The notes under the pieces are model-generated. The model saw only the letters and a program-made list of their open reading frames with translations. It made no database searches and had not been told where the DNA came from. A DNA stretch of 64,000 bases, taken from positions 9,564,694-9,628,693 of the forward strand of contig OX439127.1 in the NCBI GenBank assembly GCA_949318235.1, in the 5' to 3' direction. This stretch comes from Ecdyonurus torrentis (taxonomy: Eukaryota; Arthropoda; Insecta; Ephemeroptera; Heptageniidae). A program made the translations under genes and the position numbers. Shown here piece after piece: positions 55,207-64,000 of the stretch; the first letter of the stretch is position 1, and every line of letters starts with the position of its first letter.

Positions 55207-57086
55207 AAACAAAATCAGAAAATGCACACAATTACATCGTAACAATTTATTGTTAGGAAAAACGGTATTGTTTAAAGTAAAATTTCGGTAAGACAACCGT
55301 ACGGCATTGCGCCTGCAACTTTTGTAACTATGCAACCAGTTGCTCATTTATGTCAAGCGTTTTGCATATGTTGCAAGGGGCTAAAAAAAAATGGTCGCTT
55401 TCAGTGTAGCTGCCCAGTATGTGTATTTAAGTTTTAGTTATTTCTTAAAACAGCCATTCTAATTAAATTAGAAAAAATGGCTATAATTAAGTTATGTATA
55501 AAAAAAAAGCATAACATGAAATATTATTTAACAAACATTCGATTTTTTTTAAGAATTTTTTTTTTTTTTTTTTTTTTTTTTAGCAATAATATTTTGAATA
55601 TGTGACATATTGTTATATATTTTTAATAACTTTAAGAGTTGTTGTAAAATGTTAGACACACATGTTATATGATATGACTAGAGACCTAGGCTAATGGCAC
55701 AAGACGTGAATAAGCTGATTAAGAGAGCGTTCAGAATTTGATGGAAATTTCATGTTGTGTCATGCAGTGGTACTACTATCCATCACCGCTCAAGCTGCCT
55801 TCCATTAGCCTAAATCAGCGGCGCGTGGTAAAGCACCCCGTGGTGCAGGGTTCTAAGCTATTCGAAGCCGTGCTATGTTCTATTTGCCTGCCAGCTTCTC
55901 TCAGCTAACCTACATCATTTTATGCCTTAATTTAAGCTTGTTTGTAAATACTATACTATATATTATGTAACCTTTGGATGGGAAAAAATATTAACTTTTC
56001 ACGTACATTATTTTGATATAATAGAGTTAATTATAGTTATTTAATTATGTATTAATAATTCAAATATTTTGAAAGAGCATATAAAAATAATTATGTGCAA
56101 GTGCTTGTCTATTGTTTGCAGCAAAATTGTCTACTGCTGAATGTTAACAGTATTGTAAATGAGAAGGAGGTCGAGCGTCTGATTTTGTCTTGCAAAATAT
56201 TATATGTTGGGGAAAAAAGAAAGAAAGAAATAAAAGGGAGAGAAAAATAGCAAGCAAGAGGGTAATTACACGAACATCCCACAAGCGCGAATCTCCATCT
56301 CCTCCCAAGAACCCTCTGACTTTGCGACCCCGTGCGCGCTACTTCTTTTTACTCTTTATCCTTAGCCCTTCTTCTCCATTAGTTGCGGCACATTAGCGCG
56401 TAACTGCCCCCCGTTTAACCCAACCAAGCGACCCATAGCAAGCCACACCAACACCACGCGGGATTCGACCGAACAAAGTGTACTATACTGAAATTATAGC
56501 TTCTTCATGTTTAACGACTGCAAAATTACTAAAATTATCTACTTTTAAAAGAAAATTGTACCTCAATTTAAGCTCTTTTCATATTCTCTACCCAGCAATA
56601 ATGAAATTGACTGGAAATTTTCCCAACTATTTTACCTGGCTACTTGAAATAAAATTCCCACAATATATGGATATTATCTTTATAAGCACATCAGCTGTAT
56701 TACAAAATATCATATATTTTTAGTGAGTCATTATGCACATGAAAATAAGTGAATGATATTAATGTCAATTTTCTTTTTTCTTTCTTTTATAATAATATAT
56801 TTTTTTCTTTTATGTTATTATTATTATTAGTCGATGTTAGCTATTGGTATGTAACAGGTAAGGTTATTACGAGAAAAAGTGACTACATAGCAAACTTGTT
56901 AATACGAGATGGAGGTGGGCAGGCAGTAAAGTGTAAAACTTGTAGGTAGAAGAGATTTGCTGAACCAGTCAGCACATTTGGCGTAGAACCTCGTTAGTTC
57001 TATTATTAAAATGCTTTTAAGAAAGAAAGAAAGAAAGAGAGAAATCAAAAGCAAGAATCGTTTGTAAGCGAGTACGTCCCCCTCCT

Positions 57087-57193
<107 letters not shown>

Positions 57194-59047
57194 TCGTTTC
57201 TTCTTCTTTCCTTGTAAAAGTATGAGGTAAGGAAAGAGAAAAGTAGAAGAAACGTTACAAGTAAGAAACGATTGGTTTTCAGGGTTGTGCCAAAAGATGT
57301 AGGAATATATATACACAGCTTACACACTGACTCGCCTACAAATTTCACTATATATACGTATTCCTGGCCAAGCATGAGGTATCGAATAAGAAGGAGAGAA
57401 TGGTAGTCCGCTTTTCTCACTTGGCGCACTTAATGGTGCCGATAAATTAAGCCAATATCCCACCACCATCACTAGCAAACTCGGCCTCTAACCTTCTTAC
57501 TTCTTCGTTATTTTCCTCTTTCCACTTCCACACCACCTCTTAACCCTCGTTCACACTACTCCTCCTCTTTGCTTGCTATTGCATTTCTTTAGGACCACTC
57601 TACGCCCTTATAACACCAAGTAAAGCACCTACAATATAGTTTTACACATCGAACCGATGTAGTAGCTAGACCCCATCGGATTGCGATTAAAGCACATTAG
57701 CTTGACTGCTTGCTAGTGTGGAATCAATGGGTTACTCTCAATCCTCACTGAAACTCTAACTTGTTACATGCACTTTCTGCCCGATACTATTCAACCCTCC
57801 CTCTTAAATGTAATGGAGAAACTCATTTAATTTTTATAGTGCTATAATTGAAAAAAAAAAAAAAAAAGTTATTATAATAATGCAAGTATAAGATCTAATA
57901 TTATTTCAAATTTGAGCACAATAATTAATATTTACAGGTAACCTTTTTTAACATTTTTAATTAATTATAATCAATACTATTACTTATAAGGTTAATTCTA
58001 ATTGTTATCACGAACGAGAGAAAGGATAATTGCTTAATACATTTTTTTTAGTAAAAAATCTGTTCATTTCTATAGTATGTTTCTTTTTGAAGGAAGGCTC
58101 ATTATTAATTTTTTTTTCTATCAAAGTATTTTTTATCGCACTAAAAATAAATTCACAAGAAATGTTAAAATTTCGTAAATTTTGATAGATTATTTTGAGG
58201 TCAACTGATGTGGAGCTAAGAGAGTTAACATGAAAAAGGTTCTAAAATCTACTCCCTCTCCCCTTACTTTTGTAATCACGTCCCGTACTCCTTCTCACTC
58301 TTCTTATATTATATAATATAGTCAAGCTTCGGCAAGCATTTGTTCAACAGACATAAGCAATCCACTAAGTGGAACATTATCCTCACCTAACACTGGATTG
58401 ATTTTCAATTAAAAAGCTATTAATCGTTGGGTTGGTTTTAGAAAGTATATATTATACGCGTATATAAAGTATAGAGGGTTCAAAGTTACCAAGGAAGCTT
58501 TTTGTCACGATTGCCGTGCTGTAGCAGAATTAGTAGTAGTGGTCGCGGGACAAAGTGAACACGGGGAACTCACACTTTGTGCCTGCCAAACACCATACTA
58601 GTTACAGCACTATACACTCATTCCCAACCGCTTTATTCCCTCTCTCTCTCTCTCTCTCTTTTATATACAGTATAGCTTTTTATGGTTGTATTTTACCGAC
58701 ACCTAACTAAGCCACAAGCTTAAAGAAAATTCACAGCAGCTTCATCTACTTTCTCACCCCCTTGTTTCTTAGCTATTTTTCATCTAAGATTTTCTCGATT
58801 GGCATTTCCCCATCTCCACTCCACCCTCTCTAATAATAATATACGTGCAATATATTGAATGGATATAGCTTGCCTTACCACCATGTCAAGTATAATGATG
58901 CCGCGAATTTAAAGGATGTATAAATCATCAGTTAAGAAACAGCTTTTACAAATCAGAAGCCATGTCAAACTTTCAAACCGTAATGGTTAGTTCACTAATT
59001 AAATCAATAATAATAAAAAAAAAAAAAAATAATAACAAATTTGACTT

Positions 59048-59082
<35 letters not shown>

Positions 59083-59556
59083 GATGAGATTAATTTTTAA
59101 TGATAACATTTATTACATATTTACACCATAATATAAATTATCGAATTTTAAGAAAATAAAATGCAGAAAAAATAGGGGAGAAGAGGGAGAGGGAGAAAAA
59201 GCAAAATTCAATTGTAAATGAAGAATAATATTGACTTTCATCATTCTTGTGTCATAGCTTTTTTCATTAGCTTGCATCTAACAATATATAATGAATATTA
59301 AAGAAGAGTTGATTTTCAAATAAACTTTATATTCAAATAAATAAGACGTAATAATACTATAATGTATACCACCACCCCAACAAACATACTTTTCAAATTA
59401 GTTTCTTTTTTGACAAAAGGTTTGATTATTTATTCTGGAGTTAGGTTCCAATCATTTCTTTTCGTCATTTCTACTCCCTCCATTCCACAAATCTGAAAAT
59501 TCTATTGGACTTTGTATTGTTGCAAGCAAACTAACTCAACTCCAACCCTCATCTCT

Positions 59557-59668
<112 letters not shown>

Positions 59669-60372
59669 CGTATTTGCAAGCATTTTTAGATACAGATTTC
59701 CTGGCATGTTGATCGAATTTCAGTAGGCAAGATACTAAATGTTACTCAAGAATGGACTGATGGGAGCAGAAGAAATAGATTACCTGACTATATACCTCCT
59801 TCTCTTTCCCCTTCTCAATATCCTTTCTTCCACCTTCAATTCTATTCTCCGTAGCTTATTCAACCCATGCTGTATCATTTCTCTTTAATTTTCCCAAGAG
59901 TCAATAAGAAAAAAAAATTTATATTATATTATAATCTATGCATGCAAACGTGATGAGAGACTATCAATTTCATCAATTGAAATACTTTCAAAGAATTCAT
60001 TTTTTAATAAAAATTTAATATTTTTTAATGCTTTATTTACTATTGAAAAATGTTGTTATTGTGCACCTTATCATTATATTTCAGACTTGTAAATATATAT
60101 ATTTTTCTTTGAATTTTGTAATCAATATTTTTTAATATTCTTAAAGAAAAATTAATAATATTTATAATTAGTACGAATATTATGTAGTTTTAAAAAGTAA
60201 ATAATAATAATAATAATAATAAGGGGGAGAATTTTATTGATCCTTAAATAAAATGATGCAACATTTTAAATTATATATTATCATATGACATGAATTGAAG
60301 TAGAAAGATGATTGCTTCTTTTTCTGAGTGTAATTATATAGTTGGTAACCCTACAACTTGCATGCCATTTAG

Positions 60373-60514
<142 letters not shown>

Positions 60515-61767
60515 TAAACATCCATATAGCGTATCTACTAGTAAATACGAAATAGTTTCACTGAAGAACTAGCTAACCTAGAACGAAAACCACTGTCGAC
60601 AATATATCGCATTCTAGCTTGCGCTTGTCGTACCACCCAACTCCTTCTATTCTCAATTGGCTTCGTTGTATGTTTCACAGAGCTGGTTAGCTTTGCCTGC
60701 CTGCCCTAAGTCGAGAGGACACTTACTTGTTCGCAACCTTTCTTTTATAACGAGGACCACATTTAGATGTGCTGGTTGTTTGCTTGCCTTGTACTCTGTG
60801 GTGTGTGATTCATGTAGCAATAGTGGTGAAACCACCTCTTTTTCTCTCTCACTCATTTTTTTCCCTCACTATAGTTCACTAGCTGTGCCTGCTTACATGC
60901 TTTTTACTCCCTTTGATTTCCTCCCACTGTGTTCCCTCTTTTTCTTATCCTTAACATCATTCCTACGATGTTCAATATACAATAACACGCACGCAATAGC
61001 TTCCGCGATGTACAGCATCAAAAAGTACAATAGTAAGACATTGAGAGTCTATTTTAACTTAAATTTACTTCAAAAAGTTATAATATTCAAATAGCAATAA
61101 TGTATATCACTCTACAAAAGCAAGGAACGGGGAGTTTTGGCGGCTTTTACTCAACAGTTGATCGTTTTCGCTTAGCCAAATGATGTATAAATTTTGATAA
61201 CGTTGCATTACTCGCTCTCCTTTCTCGTTTACTTGTTCTGATAACGTGTTCACGCGCGAGTAAAGCAACCTCCCTCTTTACTCCTCCCTCTCCATACCTT
61301 CGTTATATTCCATTCTCATGGTAGTTAAGATGATATGAGGGCTGGTAAATATAACCAACAATTTTTTCTCTTTAGTGATATTTAATTCTCTTTTAAAGTT
61401 TTTGTAAATGAGGTGAAAGAATAATCCAAATATTCATATATTTAAGCACGTATATACAAAATGTATATGGATGAAGTTTGTATAAATTTGCAAAAAGTTT
61501 CATTGCTCTCTCTATCTCTCTCTGTAAATTTTTTTAAACCACTCAAAGCTTGTAGCAATTCTCAGATTTATATTTGTTTATATTACATACGCTATTGAAA
61601 CATGAGTTATAGCAGTTTAACATCATAATTTCTTTTACTCAATTTAAAGAATATAACAATGTTAGTAAATTGTCATCAAAGCATTGTAAATGGTTCTGCA
61701 ATTATAAAGTGCAATAAATATAAAGAGAAATTTTTCCTTTCATACAAAAATTCTATAAGGAATAATG

Positions 61768-61803
<36 letters not shown>

Positions 61804-62708
61804 AAAATACGCACATTATTATACTGTATTAACTTTCACATGAAGAAGTTTAATTTTAAAGTATTTAAACTGCTTGACATATTATGCTGGTATATTTTTG
61901 AACACAAATTGTAAATACAGAAAAAGAAAATTATATAAAAACATTGCAAAAATTTTAGAGATGCAAAATATATACGGAAAACAATTTCGACTCCCCAGTT
62001 ATTGATATATTATTATATTACTAAGCATTTTTTTTTATAATATACATTGCAAATTGAATTTTTGGTGTTAACATTTAACTTTCAGGAAAAAACAAATTAT
62101 ATAAAATCTTATTTAAAAACCTCTATTCTATATTATAATACTTCAATGCATTCTTAACGTCAAATATTCTATTTACTCCCGCAATAGAGCAAGTTGTCAC
62201 AAAATACCGAGTATAGTTGAAAAGAAACTTATATCATGTAGCATTAAATTATTTTATTATACTGTATTACACTATAATTTTAAATTTATTATTACGATAA
62301 ATGTATATACATAAATAATGTAAACAGTTTTTATTTTATAAGAAAATAATAATAATAATATAAATAATCTTTCTCGATATATTGTAATTTTGTATAATAC
62401 AAATTATCATTTTACAATAGTAAAGCTATAGTTAAAAATAAAAAGCCTCTTATGTATTTTCTTTAGAGAAAAAGAAAAGATAATAATAAACATAATCGGT
62501 CATTTTCATTAGAATACAACATTTGAATCCCTATTATTTTAGTTTAATAATACAGCTTATATAGTTTAATGTTAGTTTCATTTTTGTTTATATCAATAAT
62601 AAGGATATAGCAAACAAAATGACTTTTATCAGATTTACTTAAGTTGTTGTGCATTTGAAGTGGCATTTATAATGTAATTTAACCAAATCCTCTTTATTCT
62701 ATAAGATA

Positions 62709-62903
62709 ATGTTATACTTCAACTATTATAAGCAAAGACTGCGCGCCGGTGATAAGCTGAAAAACGACGAAGCAACGGCCTTAGATCGTGTCAGACTTCC
62801 CTGTTTGTTCGCTCGCTTCACGGTATTCCACCGTGGGGCTATAATACCGCGCGAAATATTAGCTCAGGTTAGCAAATATAAGCGTTTGAGTCAAATTAAC
62901 TGA
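62709..62903 (+). CDS. Unrecognised plus-strand ORF, 64 codons
   Basis: Within a strongly AT-rich region a block of about 150 bp (62735-62885) is GC-rich. It is open on the plus strand, reading RLRAGDKLKNDEATALDRVR and ARFTVFHRGAIIPREILAQ before a possible donor CAG|GTTAGC. It includes a local inverted repeat (CGGTATTCCACCG...). It is not the Onecut Cut domain in any frame. It may be an antisense or lncRNA exon, a transposon piece or a regulatory island. Confidence 0.2.
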   Translation: MLYFNYYKQRLRAGDKLKNDEATALDRVRLPCLFARFTVFHRGAIIPREILAQVSKYKRLSQIN

Positions 62904-64000
62904 TATTTGTTAAAACTTAATAAACTTTATAATAAATTATACTTTTTTTTTCTATTATTCAAAAGAAAATACACAAACCAAAGAACAAAAATGCATGTCA
63001 CAAATTTATTATTATTGTTTTTGTTTTTTTTAGCGGACGTGAGAGAATTCCGGCATGTCTTACTCAATTTCACTGAACTACATAATTTTATCTGAAACGG
63101 AAATATAGTTTTCCGGCTTGTATGCGTTAAAAGATTATAACAGTACATACGTGGTGCATCATCAAATAATAAAACACAATTTCTTACCACACGCCGATTT
63201 ATTAAAATAAAAAAAAAAAAAAAATTAAAATATTGCTTTTAATAATAAAAATCTAGAAAAATTATTTTACATTTCCACCGTCAGATTTACATTTAATGAC
63301 AATGCAACTCTGAAAGAGTAAATAATCTTATAAAAACTTATAGCTTTATGATCTTATGTTGCCCCCAATAGTGAAAATTACAAAATTAAAAGAGAAAATA
63401 TGCTTCGTTGCAGTATACAGTAGTTATCATAATCTGGTGGAAAAAAACAAACTAAATTTGATTTAACTCTAAATATGTAGATAGTTTTAGATTTTAAGTT
63501 GTAGAATTATTAATGATATAAATTGACGGGACGAATAACGTAAAATTGTAAATTGTTATCTTACTGTAAACTACGTATATTTAAATAAAAATAAAATATA
63601 TAACATGTTATTTCCTAAATACAAATTATATATAAACATTAGTTAATGCTGTAAATCATTCAATTCCATCAATTGGCTTTTACAAGTACAAATTTCGAGC
63701 GCTTTACAAGGTAAAACAATCTAAAAGTAATTCAATAATAATAGCTTTTATAATAATACTTTTTAACAAAATATAGGAACATTTTTCATATAAATATTCC
63801 CGGACATTTATTGAAACTCTCTTAAATTTATGATGCGCATGAATCAGTTTATTGCTTTTATTAATGACTATAAAAGTTTGTTTGTATCTAATTTTATTGA
63901 ATACTAATTAGTTAACTAGACTACAAAATTGAAAGAAGGATTATAAAACAAACAAACACGTTTATCTATAAATTATATTGAATTAACAAATTTGGTGACG

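Noticed and set aside
55805..55870. Possible tRNA-derived SINE head (GGCGCGTGGTAAAGC ... GGGTTCTAAGC)
   Set aside because: A- and B-box resemblance is weak, no tail or TSD is visible, and only one copy is seen.

Overview
The window is animal nuclear DNA: very AT-rich, with long introns, long (TA)n, (GA)n/(TC)n and (TG)n microsatellites, and many small inverted-repeat transposons. The Onecut homeodomain resembles the insect protein as I remember it, so I infer an arthropod or close relative, possibly a crustacean or chelicerate with a relaxed, repeat-rich genome. I cannot name the species. No operons, CRISPR arrays or bacterial features are present.

Three protein-coding genes are supported, all on the minus strand and all split by introns, with splice phases that I checked by hand. 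(1) NDUFAF2 (mitochondrial complex I assembly factor) has exons 1-3 between 5559 and 1663; its last exon should lie beyond the left edge. (2) A CTTNBP2NL/CTTNBP2 N-terminal homologue (cortactin-binding, coiled-coil cytoskeletal protein) is complete between 21223 and 11588, with ten coding exons and 487 codons. (3) ONECUT (HNF6-class Cut-homeodomain transcription factor) is represented by its 3' part: a 24-nt microexon at 46408-46431, a linker/homeodomain exon at 36913-37025 and the terminal exon at 33240-33542. The Cut-domain exon was not found and probably lies beyond 64000, so roughly the right half of the window is ONECUT intron.

The most striking non-coding feature is a palindrome of about 775 bp (3492-4266) inside NDUFAF2 intron 2. 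Each arm contains a complete type I hammerhead ribozyme: the conserved core boxes, a closed stem II, a very short stem III and a long two-part stem I. That architecture is known from Penelope-like retroelements and retrozymes. A third, truncated ribozyme core lies in a 60-bp tandem duplication of the left arm. The other retroelement is a 5'-truncated non-LTR reverse transcriptase at the left edge.

The rest is mainly small DNA transposons (MITEs), several with clear target-site duplications: hAT-like at 643-815, 10-bp TSD at 2543-2826, 9-bp TSD at 6775-6987, pogo/Tigger-like at 19387-19559 and TA-flanked families. One family is present as two oppositely oriented copies that bracket the ONECUT terminal exon. 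In the long ONECUT intron I also see a candidate zero-length recursive splice site near 55190, a possible unannotated 73-nt exon at 48465-48537, and a GC-rich island with an open frame at 35146-35294.
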